A DNA stretch of 54,184 nt from an uncultured Clostridia bacterium (GCA_947625915.1 CANQPX010000011.1:1-54184); one strand, 5' to 3'. Counted from the stretch's first letter, positions 33,493 through 42,337 are shown. The notes: generated by a model from the sequence alone, not told the origin. Program-made: numbers and translations.

Positions 33493-33873
33493 CAGTTTGT
33501 CGATAAAGCATAATTATAGTTTTTGACAAACAACGGAATATTTTTTAGAAAAACAAATTGCTCTGTATTGCAAAACAGCTCACCGGGCTGTTTTGCAAGG
33601 CATAAATTATAATATCCGTTAATGCCAAGGGGAACGCTCTCTCTTGCAGAGCGTTCCCCTCTTGCCGCTTACGCGGCAATTCACCCCTTTGCAGAGGCGC
33701 CTTCGTATGGGGGATTTCGCGCTACTGCGAAAAACGAACTGCGTTCGTTTGCGCGACAAGGGGCTTAGACGAATGCGAAGCATTCGTTTTTCCCTCAGAC
33801 CCCACCAGCGCGGCTGCGCTGGACCAGCTTTTCAATTTTGCGCTGCGCGCAAAATTGTTAAAAACTTTTTCAG
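33493..33873 (+). repeat. Hairpin-rich intergenic element, copy 7 (carries nested palindromes)
   Basis: The 381-bp copy fills the convergent gap between clpB and the M23 gene. It has TTGCAAAACAGC/GCTGTTTTGCAA, the long GGGGAACGCTCT stem and GCCGC/GCGGC. Two inserted palindromes lie in later stems: AAACGAAC/GTTCGTTT (33732-33750) and ACGAATGC/GCATTCGT (33769-33787). Its right end runs into the M23 stop codon, so no second terminator copy exists here. Confidence 0.9.
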
Positions 33874-34631
33874 CTTCCCTCGCCCGAAATGAGCGCAATG
33901 GGATCTATCCATTTGTCATTCTTTTTTACGCCGAAATGAACGTGCGATACTTCACCGATCTCACTTTCGGCGGTGTTCCCTACAGTGCCGATTATCGTTC
34001 CCGCGGAAACTTTTTGTCCTTCGGCGACCGGAACATCTTTCCCAAGACCGCAGTACCAGCCTTCAAGCCCGCTGCCGTGGTCAATTACAACGCATACGCC
34101 CATCATCTGATCTTCGCAAACGTTTTTGACCGTTCCGCTTGTCATGCTCTTGACTTTTTCACCTTCTTCGCCGGCAATATCAACGCCGTCATGGGTCTTC
34201 CAGACATTAAGGGTCTTTGATCTGACAAGTTCGCCGTCAGAAAAAATGTTTATGACTTCTCCGTTAAGGGGTCTTACCATTGCGGGCGGAGCAGCTTCGG
34301 ACTCGGGCTTTTCCGTTTCGCTTTCTTTCGGGAGTTGAGTCGTGACAGCTGCGGACATTTTGGGAACTTCTGTCTTTTCGGTAACGGCAGTCGTTTCCGT
34401 TTTGGCAACATTTGTTTGACCGATGTCAACGGGAGCGTCCTTTACATTTTCTTCGTCCGCGTCTGCGGATAATGTACCGCTGTTGTTCCCGATAAGCTCT
34501 GTATTCAGCTTGTCCGAGATCGTGGTATAGGAATAATATCCCGCTGCACCTACCGCGGCAACGCATATGCCTGCGGCGATCAAAAGACCTTTTCCTGAAA
34601 GATTGCCGATCCTGAATTTGGAATTACTCAT
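33870..34631 (-). CDS. Membrane-anchored M23 family peptidase, SpoIIQ-like
   Basis: The 253-residue protein has an N-terminal membrane helix (about 14-36), an acidic/Thr-rich linker and an M23 LytM domain with HDGVDIAGE (first metal ligands), the central VIDHGSGLEGWYCGL and the HVHF motif (last ligands), ending WIDPIALISGEG. The ligand set looks complete, so it may cleave peptidoglycan cross-links. The single anchor and domain layout fit SpoIIQ, the forespore partner of SpoIIIAH, but no other sporulation gene is nearby. GAGGTG sets the start at 34631. The TGA stop is formed by element copy 7 sequence. Confidence 0.8.
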   Translation of the reverse strand: MSNSKFRIGNLSGKGLLIAAGICVAAVGAAGYYSYTTISDKLNTELIGNNSGTLSADADEENVKDAPVDIGQTNVAKTETTAVTEKTEVPKMSAAVTTQLPKESETEKPESEAAPPAMVRPLNGEVINIFSDGELVRSKTLNVWKTHDGVDIAGEEGEKVKSMTSGTVKNVCEDQMMGVCVVIDHGSGLEGWYCGLGKDVPVAEGQKVSAGTIIGTVGNTAESEIGEVSHVHFGVKKNDKWIDPIALISGEGS

Positions 34632-34732
34632 AAAATTCACCTCGAACATAGTTTTGACAGCTTTGGTGAATTTATTCTTTTAATTATAATTTTTTTTGGA
34701 AAAATATCGCGAGCCGTGATCGGCAAAAAAAT

Positions 34733-34768
34733 ATCCTGTTCGGATATCCATATATATCCGAACAGGAT
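34733..34768 (-). terminator. Terminator of the FecR-domain gene pair
   Basis: ATCCTGTTCGGATAT and ATATCCGAACAGGAT form a 15-bp perfect stem, followed on the minus strand by ATTTTTTT. Confidence 0.92.
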
Positions 34769-34789
34769 CTGTTTGTTTTGAGGGAAAAT

Positions 34790-36571
34790 TTATCCGTATA
34801 ATGCTGTGATAACAGTATCTTCCGTAATGTTGTCAAGACTGTGATCCCAGAATAAAAATACCGCTCCCGCCGAACTTGTTGAAGGCTGGAAAGGCGGCTC
34901 GGCTCTTTCGCCGTGGCGCACCTTGATATTATAGAACTGACCGTCAATGATGAATGTTACATTGTGATAATTTTCATCTTCAAAAGTAGCTGTGATAGTT
35001 GTATCGGAAGTTATGTTGCCGAGGGACTTGTCCCAGCCTGTGAAACGGTTGCCCTGACTGTCAACGGTGGGTATATATGTTGGCAGCGCCATATCGCCGT
35101 GAGCTACTTTCACCTGAAAACTGTTGTCCTCGACTACAAATGTCACCGTATGCATATTGACAGGTTCAAGTATAGCCGTAATGGTGATATCCGAAGTTAT
35201 ATTCGTGAAATCCTTATCCCAGCCTTTGAAAACATATCCTTCGACTTCCACGGAAGTGGGGAGATTTGCCGACTGACCGTCGGGAACGGTGATAGTGGAA
35301 GTTTTATCTCCGATAACTACCGTTACTATATGGAAATCATTGGGAGAATATGATGTATCGGGAACGATCGGTTCGTTGAATACAGCCGTTATGGTTCTAT
35401 CCTCGGTAACATTTTCAAATGAACCGCTCCAACCGACGAATGTCATTCCTTCTATTACAGGATCGGCAGGTTTTACCGCGTCTTTTCCGTGCTGAACGCT
35501 CTGGATAGTCTCTTCTCCGTCAATAACGATTATAACGGTATGCATCTGTACGTCATTCGATCCGGAGTCGGTCTGCGGTGCGGGAGCGGAAGAAGATGAT
35601 GCAGTCGTCTGCGGCTTATTTGTCTGAGGAGGCGCGGTAGTAGCCGAAGGAGTGATAACATGAGGAGCAGTCGTAACGTTTCCGGGAAGAGTGGTCACGG
35701 TATCGGGTGAAGCCGTGCTTTCCGTGAAAGGCGCTGCTGTCTGTATCGTATCTGAACTGTCCGCAGGAAGGGTCTCATCTCCCGATATGGGCGGGATAGT
35801 TGCGTAAGGATCTTCGCCTTTGGCATCGAGAGCAGCTTGCAGTTCTTCAACGGTATAGGGGAAATTTTCTTTTAATTTTGCGATCGTAATAAGGTTTTTA
35901 AGATCGAACGCCGTAAGTTCGTTTATGTCGAATTCAAGATTGAGGGACTCAAAGGAAGGCATATCCTCGGAAACGATGCGTCCCCAGCGTTTTTCTATCT
36001 GTATTTCGGGAGAATTCACGGTATTGCCGAGTGAGTCGTAAAGCTGTATGGTATTGTTTCCCATGAAAGTGTATATGTCTGTGTAAGAGAAAAATTCATT
36101 TGTGTAATATGAGATCTTTGCCGTGCTGTTTTTCACTGTAACAGTGGAATCGGCAGTCCTTATAAGTATGGCAGCCTTATCTTCCTGTGAAAAATTGCAT
36201 ATTGCCGTTCCGTTTCTTATGAAGATCTCGCCGTCATTTTTGCCGTTGAGATCGTCGGATATGACAGCTTGTGTGTTTTCGCCGAGGATAATGCAGTTAT
36301 CATCGGAATTTTTTTTGCTCTTATATGTAATGCTGCATGAAGAGCCTTCGCCGACGGTGACAACGTCTCCCTGTTCGAGGAAGATACCGTTTACGGCATT
36401 TTCGTTCTTTTCGGAATTTGTAACGCTGACGCTTCCCGATGCGGAAGTTATGTAAAGTCCCGCGTCCGAAGATATCCCTCCCGTGACTATGATGACAGTT
36501 GCAATAACGACTATCAGCGCAATTGATCCGAGGATAAGGGGTATTTTGAAATTTTTTAAGAATTCCTTCAT
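34790..36571 (-). CDS. Membrane-anchored FecR-domain protein with InlB-type repeats
   Basis: The 593-residue protein has one N-terminal membrane helix (about 11-31), a FecR-like beta domain (about 36-190; ISSDAGLYITSASGSVSV onward), a Thr/Pro-rich stalk (260-345) and four Listeria-Bacteroides/InlB B-type repeats of about 60 residues. Each reads HTVxxxIDGE...VKHGE..P.P....G..F.GWD.SLxNITxDTTITAxF. It is thus an outside-facing adhesin-like protein. AAAGGAG lies 27 nt before the ATG with a GGATC/GATCC hairpin between. It follows its FecR paralogue by 51 bp; no anti-sigma partner is present. Confidence 0.82.
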   Translation of the reverse strand: MKEFLKNFKIPLILGSIALIVVIATVIIVTGGISSDAGLYITSASGSVSVTNSEKNENAVNGIFLEQGDVVTVGEGSSCSITYKSKKNSDDNCIILGENTQAVISDDLNGKNDGEIFIRNGTAICNFSQEDKAAILIRTADSTVTVKNSTAKISYYTNEFFSYTDIYTFMGNNTIQLYDSLGNTVNSPEIQIEKRWGRIVSEDMPSFESLNLEFDINELTAFDLKNLITIAKLKENFPYTVEELQAALDAKGEDPYATIPPISGDETLPADSSDTIQTAAPFTESTASPDTVTTLPGNVTTAPHVITPSATTAPPQTNKPQTTASSSSAPAPQTDSGSNDVQMHTVIIVIDGEETIQSVQHGKDAVKPADPVIEGMTFVGWSGSFENVTEDRTITAVFNEPIVPDTSYSPNDFHIVTVVIGDKTSTITVPDGQSANLPTSVEVEGYVFKGWDKDFTNITSDITITAILEPVNMHTVTFVVEDNSFQVKVAHGDMALPTYIPTVDSQGNRFTGWDKSLGNITSDTTITATFEDENYHNVTFIIDGQFYNIKVRHGERAEPPFQPSTSSAGAVFLFWDHSLDNITEDTVITALYG

Positions 36572-36579
36572 AGTTAACA

Positions 36580-36605
36580 GGATCGCAGAGTGATCCGACT
36601 CCTTT
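36580..36605 (-). promoter_or_regulatory. Hairpin between Shine-Dalgarno and start codon
   Basis: On the minus strand AAAGGAG (36599-36605) is followed by GGATC-actctgc-GATCC and then TGTTAACT before ATG 36571. No start codon in frame lies at a normal distance. Folding the hairpin would bring the site close to the ATG. Confidence 0.45.
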
Positions 36606-36622
36606 CAATTTTATGTTTATGT

Positions 36623-37738
36623 TTACGGCTCGGCGGAAGTTCCCGCCGTTACTGTTGTGCCGTTTTCTCCAAAAAAGTTCAGGAACTCGTCATATCCGCC
36701 GTTGTCGCCGTCGTCTGCATTTTCTCCGGTATCGGCGATCCCTGTGATCTCCCACCATTTTACGCCCGAATTTGTGGTATAAACATGAGTTTCGAGGGTA
36801 GTGCCGGAATAGCTTGAAGAAGTTGTTTCCGTGGGAACGGAAGTGAAAGTTCCGGCGGTATCGTTTGTTGTTTCTTCATCTGTTTCGGAAATTTCCGTTA
36901 CCGAAGTTTCCGCTGTAGTTTCGGTATCGGAATATACCGAAGTTTCTTTCATTCTGTTTATATTCTGGACTGAAATGAAAGCGGCGTTCACTTCGTCCGT
37001 GGAATAGGCGATGCCTTTTTCATTTGAAGCGCGGAGAACTTCTTTCAAAGTATTTTCGTTCAGTGAGCGCAGGTCGATATCATAGTTGAGGTAACCGTAT
37101 CTGCATATATCGTCGCCTGTGAGCATTTGTGCGCAGGTACGTTCCACCAGTACCATAGGCAGGTCGAAGGGCTGCTGCTCTTTATCATAGAGCTGCAGGG
37201 AGATATCTCCGTCGAAGTTCTGGACTTCGGTTATCATAACGTTGCTGTAGCCCATATAATCCCCCAGCAGGTCGAAAGCCGTCCTGAACACGGTACCTTT
37301 CACGTCAACGGTACCGTTGGGAGTTTTCAGCATAAAGGTGGAATTTTTTTTCAGCTTATTGTTCAGCTGGCAAATAACGGCACCTTTGCTGAGATTGACG
37401 GATATATCGCCTTTGAAGGCAACATCGGTAAAATATATGTATAGAACGGTGTTCGGTTCGGCAAATATATACTTATCCCCGTCGATGCTTATCCTCAAAG
37501 AGCCGTTTGAGTCGGTGGAGATAAGGTCGCCGCTGTGGATCTTGATATTTTTGTCGGCATTGAACTGTTTGCCGTCTCTTATGACATGAGCGCTGCCGCT
37601 TATATCGACAATGGAAGGGCGTCTCATGACATCGCCGCCGAAGTAAAGGCTTATGACTATTGCGGCGGAAATTATCATAAGAACGGCGATCATGCCGATA
37701 AGTATCAGCTTAATATTTTCTGACAGGATCTTTAACAA
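36623..37738 (-). CDS. Membrane-anchored FecR-domain protein
   Basis: The 371-residue protein has one membrane helix (about 10-32), a FecR domain with the NGTVDVKGTVFRT motif (about residue 150) and a Ser/Thr-rich tail of about 110 residues. In FecR regulators the domain senses and passes a signal outside the membrane, but Gram-positive FecR-fold proteins like this usually lack sigma factors. TTG 37738 is preceded by AAAGGTGG at 7 bp, so I accept the TTG. It is the first gene of a two-gene unit with the InlB-repeat paralogue and has a perfect promoter. Confidence 0.8.
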   Translation of the reverse strand: MLKILSENIKLILIGMIAVLMIISAAIVISLYFGGDVMRRPSIVDISGSAHVIRDGKQFNADKNIKIHSGDLISTDSNGSLRISIDGDKYIFAEPNTVLYIYFTDVAFKGDISVNLSKGAVICQLNNKLKKNSTFMLKTPNGTVDVKGTVFRTAFDLLGDYMGYSNVMITEVQNFDGDISLQLYDKEQQPFDLPMVLVERTCAQMLTGDDICRYGYLNYDIDLRSLNENTLKEVLRASNEKGIAYSTDEVNAAFISVQNINRMKETSVYSDTETTAETSVTEISETDEETTNDTAGTFTSVPTETTSSSYSGTTLETHVYTTNSGVKWWEITGIADTGENADDGDNGGYDEFLNFFGENGTTVTAGTSAEP

Positions 37739-37791
37739 GGCGCAGCCACCTTTCCGGTACGTTGTATATATACAAACAACGATCCATCATC

Positions 37792-37820
37792 ATTATAACA
37801 CAAAATCATTCATTTGTCAA
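37792..37820 (-). promoter_or_regulatory. Promoter of the FecR-domain gene pair
   Basis: TTGACA (37815-37820) and TATAAT (37792-37797) are 17 bp apart on the minus strand; both perfect. Confidence 0.9.
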
Positions 37821-37854
37821 AGATTTTTTGTCATTTTTCAGCAAAACGTCACAA

Positions 37855-37883
37855 TTGACGGTTTTTGCATATTATGTTATAAT
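37855..37883 (+). promoter_or_regulatory. Promoter of the HD-domain gene
   Basis: TTGACG (37855-37860) and TATAAT (37878-37883) are 17 bp apart, 56 bp before the start. Confidence 0.85.
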
Positions 37884-37938
37884 TGGAACAAGGCGCGGAT
37901 ATGCCGCTTGTTTTGAATTACAGATACGGAGGGAAGTT

Positions 37939-38607
37939 ATGAGCAGTACCGTAACTTACAAATATATAAAACAAAATCCTGATATACACACATATATAAA
38001 GAATGCCGATGCGGCTGTGGAAGCACAGGGTTATACGGAACATTCCTTTGCCCATGTTGAAAAGGTCGCTTCAACGGTGGAAATGATCCTTTCTGCGCTC
38101 GGCTATGATGAAAGAACAGTGGAACTCGGCATGATCGCCGCATATCTCCATGATATCGGGAATGTCGTCAACCGCATAGACCATGCCCAGAGCGGCGCAG
38201 TAATGGCGTTCAGGCTCCTTGACAACCTCAATATGCCCGCAGAGGAGATCTGCGCGGTGATATCCGCCATAGGAAATCATGATGAATCCACAGCGCAGCC
38301 GCTCAATCCCATAAGCGCGGCGCTTATAATAGGCGACAAGACCGATGTTCGCCGAAGCAGAGTGAGGAACGCCGATATGCGGAGCTTCGACATACACGAC
38401 AGGGTAAATTATGCGGTGGAAAAGTCGGATCTTATTTTCAGCGCAGACAAGACTGAGCTTATACTCGATCTTTCCATAGACAACAGTATCTCATCGGTAA
38501 TGGAATATTTTGAGATATTTTTGCAGAGAATGCTTTTGTGCAAACGCGCTGCCGAATTCCTCGGCATAAAGTTCAGGCTGAGGATAAACGGCAGCGAGGT
38601 AATATGA
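37939..38607 (+). CDS. HD-domain metal-dependent phosphohydrolase
   Basis: The 222-residue cytoplasmic protein has the HD signature: HSFAHVEKV (first His), the YLHDIGN motif (His-Asp), and AIGNHDES (later His), followed by ALIIGDKTDVRRSRVR. HD enzymes hydrolyse phosphate esters of nucleotides; the substrate is not predictable. GGAGGG precedes ATG 37939; the longer frame overlaps the promoter and is rejected. It ends 6 bp from a convergent gene with no terminator in between. Confidence 0.88.
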   Translation: MSSTVTYKYIKQNPDIHTYIKNADAAVEAQGYTEHSFAHVEKVASTVEMILSALGYDERTVELGMIAAYLHDIGNVVNRIDHAQSGAVMAFRLLDNLNMPAEEICAVISAIGNHDESTAQPLNPISAALIIGDKTDVRRSRVRNADMRSFDIHDRVNYAVEKSDLIFSADKTELILDLSIDNSISSVMEYFEIFLQRMLLCKRAAEFLGIKFRLRINGSEVI

Positions 38608-38612
38608 CCCGT

Positions 38613-39413
38613 TCAGCCTCTGCCGTATGTCTGAACGACTTCAAAAAGATCGCTGCCGCGGATATCTTCCGGAGTGACGATAAGACCGCGGTCGGAATCT
38701 ATATCGAAGCCGAAAGCCGCGTAGGAAAGCCATATGAGATGAGCGCACTGCGTTCCGGATATTTTATCGGGAACGCAGTATTTTTGCGGATAAAGACCGA
38801 TAAAAACGTTATACGGAACATTGTTCAGATTTTTGGCGGCAAACATGGCGATCTTTGCTCTGTTTTCGGCTGAAACTCCTTTCAGTCTGAGAACGGTGAG
38901 ATTGGGATATTTTGTCCATTTGGAAATATCCTGCGTTTTAGAATTTTTTCCTATTACCACCGCTTCGACAGTAACGCCTTTTTCCGCGTCGGCAACTATC
39001 GCCGCATGACCGTTTCGCCAGCTGAGTACATGTGAACAGTTGGTAACGAGTATATCGCCGTTTTCAAGGGGTGCAAGCTTTATCGGCTTTCCCGTTATCC
39101 TTTCTTCGCAGGAAACGGGGGAGTTGGCTTTACAATCAAATTCAGCCGCCGTAAAGTAGCTTTCCTGATAGGAAATGAGTTCGCCGAGGTCTTTAAGGGA
39201 ATTTACTGCGGCTTTTCCGAGCCCTGTCTGTGAAAAGATGAATTCGTAGTCCTTTTCCGTCAGCGAAGCGGGATCCTTTCCCGCTATCTGCGAAATATCC
39301 GCTTTCTGCGCTTTCGGCGGGATATACGCAAGACTTTCCGCATAAAAAAGCGAAGCAAGATATGCCGCTGCCGTTCCATATATAATACAAATGAAAAAGA
39401 CGATTTTTTTCAT
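38613..39413 (-). CDS. Exported permuted papain-fold (YiiX/NlpC-P60-like) hydrolase
   Basis: The 266-residue protein has a signal or anchor helix (residues 2-23). The catalytic domain contains GDILVTNCSHVLSWRNGHAAIV near residue 125 (described by its GDIL and GHAAIV blocks, the His of the dyad) and GTQCAHLIWLSYAAFG near residue 227 (the Cys), followed by VTPEDI. The His-before-Cys order is the circularly permuted arrangement. It probably cleaves peptide or amide bonds in the cell envelope. AAGGAG selects ATG 39413 over the ATG at 39419. It converges with the HD gene. Confidence 0.72.
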   Translation of the reverse strand: MKKIVFFICIIYGTAAAYLASLFYAESLAYIPPKAQKADISQIAGKDPASLTEKDYEFIFSQTGLGKAAVNSLKDLGELISYQESYFTAAEFDCKANSPVSCEERITGKPIKLAPLENGDILVTNCSHVLSWRNGHAAIVADAEKGVTVEAVVIGKNSKTQDISKWTKYPNLTVLRLKGVSAENRAKIAMFAAKNLNNVPYNVFIGLYPQKYCVPDKISGTQCAHLIWLSYAAFGFDIDSDRGLIVTPEDIRGSDLFEVVQTYGRG

Positions 39414-39588
39414 CACCATGCTCCTTTCCGCAAAAAAACAAAAATATTATCCGCATTATCTTTCGGAAAATCCGCTTTTCGGAAAGCCTTCGTCCTGTGC
39501 GCCGCATACATTTTGTGAACGTGTTAAATGTTCATAAAAAATTAACCGGAAAATCATTCTATTTTGCCTTCTGACACTGTTACGCCTA

Positions 39589-39617
39589 TTGACAAACAGA
39601 CGCAAAAGTGGTATACT
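39589..39617 (+). promoter_or_regulatory. Promoter of metK
   Basis: TTGACA (39589-39594) and TATACT (39612-39617) are 17 bp apart, about 22 bp upstream of the riboswitch aptamer. Confidence 0.88.
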
Positions 39618-39639
39618 TTCTTTGTCAATAATCAAATAC

Positions 39640-39749
39640 CTTATCAAGAGCGGCGGAGGAACTGGTCCTGTGAAGCCCGGCAACCTGATGGCATTTTACC
39701 ATGTGTCAGAAAAGGTGCTAAATCCTGCGGATTTTATCCGAAAGATGAG
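39640..39749 (+). ncRNA. SAM-I riboswitch (S-box) aptamer
   Basis: The aptamer has the S-box landmarks in order: CTTATCAAGAG, GGCGGAGGAACTGG, GTGAAGCCCGGCAACC, a variable P3 hairpin, AAAGGTGCTAAATCC and a closing GATGAG that pairs with CTTATC to form P1. SAM binding stabilises P1 and switches downstream transcription off. It sits in the leader of metK, which makes SAM, giving product feedback. Confidence 0.96.
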
Positions 39750-39770
39750 GATTTTTCAGATGAGATCTTG

Positions 39771-39806
39771 CAGCTCCGGATAATAAATATCCTGTGCTGT
39801 TTTTTT
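39771..39806 (+). terminator. Expression-platform terminator of the SAM riboswitch
   Basis: CAGC-tcc-GGATA pairs with TATCC-tgt-GCTG around a short loop, and seven T follow. The internal mismatches make it moderate in strength. Confidence 0.8.
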
Positions 39807-39859
39807 ATGCTGTTCCTACCTTCTCGGCAAGGCTTTGAATAAAAGGAAAGGTGATAATC

Positions 39860-41038
39860 ATGTCTAAAATGCTTTTTACTTCCGAATCCGTTACGGAAGG
39901 TCATCCCGATAAGATATGCGATCAGGTGTCGGACGCGATACTTGACGCGATACTTGCTCAGGATCCCGAGGGCCGTGTTGCCTGCGAAACGGTAACAACA
40001 ACAGGCGTTGTTATGTGTATGGGAGAAATATCCACAAAATGCTATGTGGATATCCCCAAAATAGTGAGACAGGTCGTCATAGATATCGGTTACGACAGAG
40101 CAAAATACGGCTTTGACGGTCACACCTGTTCGGTGCTCCAGTCCATTGATGAGCAGTCCTCCGATATCGCCATGGGCGTTGACGACGCTCTGGAACATAA
40201 AAACGGCGAGGACGACAGTTCCACCGGAGCAGGCGATCAGGGAATGATGTTCGGCTTCGCCTGCAATGAGACCCCGGAACTTATGCCGCTGCCTATATCA
40301 CTTGCGCATAAGCTTGCGAAAAAACTTACCGAAGTAAGAAAAACGGGAGTTCTTCCTTATCTCCGTCCGGACGGGAAAACTCAGGTCACCGTTGAATACG
40401 AAAACGGAAAGCCGATAAGAGTCGATACGATAGTTGTTTCTTCTCAGCACGCTGCGGAAGTTCCCCTTGAAAAAATAAGAGCGGATATTATCGAAAAGGT
40501 AATAAAGCCCATAGTTCCCGCGGAACTTCTTATAGATACAAAATATTTCGTTAATCCTACGGGAAGATTTGTTATCGGCGGTCCTCAGGGAGACAGCGGT
40601 CTTACGGGACGGAAGATAATCGTTGATACATACGGAGGATATGCGCGCCACGGCGGCGGTGCATTCAGCGGAAAAGATCCCACGAAAGTCGACAGGAGCG
40701 CGGCTTATGCGGCAAGATATGCGGCAAAGAACGTTGTTGCGGCAGGACTTGCGGATAAATGCGAAGTACAGCTCGCTTATGCGATAGGCGTTGCACACCC
40801 CGTTTCGATAATGGCGGACACTTTCGGCACAGGCAAGGTCAGTGACGAAAAGATCGCTGCGGCACTGGAAAAAGTGTTTGACTTCCGACCTGCGGCAATA
40901 ATAAGAGATCTCGAACTTCGCAAACCCCAGTACCGTCAGCTTGCGGCATACGGTCATATGGGACGTGAGGATCTGGGCGTTGCATGGGAGCGCACGGACA
41001 AAACAGAGGAACTAAAGGCAGCTGTTTCCGAAAGGTAG
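39860..41038 (+). CDS. metK: S-adenosylmethionine synthetase
   Basis: The 392-residue protein shows [20 protein letters not shown] near the start (the family's first signature), [10 protein letters not shown] (about 115-124) and [16 protein letters not shown] (about 258-273). It makes SAM from methionine and ATP. ATG 39860 follows AAAGGTG by 6 bp; the GTG at 39851 is rejected. A SAM-I riboswitch controls it. The lipid kinase gene begins 8 bp after its stop. Confidence 0.97.
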   Translation: MSKMLFTSESVTEGHPDKICDQVSDAILDAILAQDPEGRVACETVTTTGVVMCMGEISTKCYVDIPKIVRQVVIDIGYDRAKYGFDGHTCSVLQSIDEQSSDIAMGVDDALEHKNGEDDSSTGAGDQGMMFGFACNETPELMPLPISLAHKLAKKLTEVRKTGVLPYLRPDGKTQVTVEYENGKPIRVDTIVVSSQHAAEVPLEKIRADIIEKVIKPIVPAELLIDTKYFVNPTGRFVIGGPQGDSGLTGRKIIVDTYGGYARHGGGAFSGKDPTKVDRSAAYAARYAAKNVVAAGLADKCEVQLAYAIGVAHPVSIMADTFGTGKVSDEKIAAALEKVFDFRPAAIIRDLELRKPQYRQLAAYGHMGREDLGVAWERTDKTEELKAAVSER

Positions 41039-41046
41039 TATTGGAT

Positions 41047-41982
41047 ATGAAAAAAATGTTGTTTGTTTTTAATCCTCATTCTGGAAAAGGACTTATCCGT
41101 CAGCACCTGTTGGAAATAATAGACATTTTTACAAAAGACGGCTACGAAGTTACCGCATACCCGACTCAGGCAAGAAACGATGCATATGAGAAGATATATT
41201 CCCGCTGCGGAGATTTCGATACGGTGGTATGCAGCGGCGGAGACGGCACTCTCAATGAGACGATAAAGGCACTTATGAAAGCCGAAAAACGTGTTCCCAT
41301 AGGATATATCCCGTCGGGAACAATGAATGATTTTGCTTCGAGCATAGGTATCCCGAAAGATATGCCGTCAGCAGCTTCGGTAATAGTAAAAGGCGAACCT
41401 GTCAGCGTGGATATCGGCTCGTTCAATGAGGAAAGCTTCACATACATAGCCGCTTTCGGCGCGTTTACCGATGTAAGCTATGAAACTCCTCAACAGATGA
41501 AGAATATGTTCGGCAGCCTTGCATACATAATGGAAGGCATGAAGCACCTTAATACTGCAAGATCCTACCATGTAAAAGTTGTGAACGGAGATGAAGTCAT
41601 CGAGGACGATTTCATTTTCGGAATGGCATCGAATTCCACTTCGGTAGGCGGGTTCAAGGGTTTGAGCGGAACGGAAGTAAAGCTTGACGACGGGGTGTTT
41701 GAAGTCGTGCTTATAAAGACTCCGAAGAACTTATCCGAATTTCAGCAGACGATAAATGCGTTTCTGAGACGAGAGATAGATTCAAAATATTTTGTTTCGT
41801 TCAAAACGAAACAGGCGGAGTTCCATTCGGATAACGATCTTCCGTGGACGCTTGACGGAGAATACGGCGGTAACTGCCGCAACGTAGTTATAAAGAACAA
41901 TTGCAGGGCTATAGATATATTTGCCCCGCATATGGGAGGACTTGAAGCGGCTCTTTATTCGGGAGCGGCTGAAACGGAATAA
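41047..41982 (+). CDS. Diacylglycerol/lipid kinase, DgkB-YegS family
   Basis: The 311-residue protein has the DAGK catalytic motifs NPHSGKG (residues 8-14), VCSGGDGTLNETIKAL (about 59-74) and PSGTMNDFASS (about 92-102). It phosphorylates diacylglycerol, or a related lipid, at the membrane inner face. The ATG lies 8 bp after metK; AAAGG is 11 bp upstream, so the TTG at 41041 is a possible alternative. Co-transcription with metK would place it under the SAM riboswitch. Confidence 0.9.
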   Translation: MKKMLFVFNPHSGKGLIRQHLLEIIDIFTKDGYEVTAYPTQARNDAYEKIYSRCGDFDTVVCSGGDGTLNETIKALMKAEKRVPIGYIPSGTMNDFASSIGIPKDMPSAASVIVKGEPVSVDIGSFNEESFTYIAAFGAFTDVSYETPQQMKNMFGSLAYIMEGMKHLNTARSYHVKVVNGDEVIEDDFIFGMASNSTSVGGFKGLSGTEVKLDDGVFEVVLIKTPKNLSEFQQTINAFLRREIDSKYFVSFKTKQAEFHSDNDLPWTLDGEYGGNCRNVVIKNNCRAIDIFAPHMGGLEAALYSGAAETE

Positions 41983-41987
41983 GATAA

Positions 41988-42009
41988 GGCGCAGGAGAGT
42001 ATCCTGCGC
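41988..42009 (+). terminator. Terminator hairpin left of repeat copy 8 (direct-repeat copy)
   Basis: GCGCAGGA-gagta-TCCTGCGC directly after the lipid kinase stop; identical over 23 bp to 42337-42359. The repeat end TTCAGTCTGTTGAAAAAG follows the stem at once. Confidence 0.85.
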
Positions 42010-42011
42010 TT

Positions 42012-42335
42012 CAGTCTGTTGAAAAAGTTTTTAACAATTTTGCGCGCAGCGCAAAATTGAAAAGCTGATCCAGCGCAGCCGCGCTGGTGGGGTCAAGGGG
42101 TGAAACCCCTTGTCGCCATCCGCAGATGGCGAAATCCCCTAATGCCTTTAGGAGCTCCGCAGGGGGTGAATTGCTGTCGTAGACAGCAAGAGGGGGAAGC
42201 CCTGCGATAGAGGGCTTCCCCCTTGGCATTAACGGCTATTTTAATTTATGCCTTGCAAAACAGCCCGGTGAGCTGTTTTGCAATACAGAGCAATTTGTTT
42301 TTCTAAGAAAATCCGTTGTTTGACAACAAACTATA
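42012..42335 (-). repeat. Hairpin-rich intergenic element, copy 8 (reverse orientation)
   Basis: This copy lies in a convergent gap. Its variable stems are GCCATCcgcaGATGGC, GCTGTCgtaGACAGC and GGGGGAAGCCCT/AGGGCTTCCCCC. The GCCATC stem differs from the GCCGTC of copy 6 by paired changes. Its right end is truncated relative to copy 2. Direct repeats of a terminator hairpin flank it. Confidence 0.9.
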
Positions 42336-42337
42336 CA

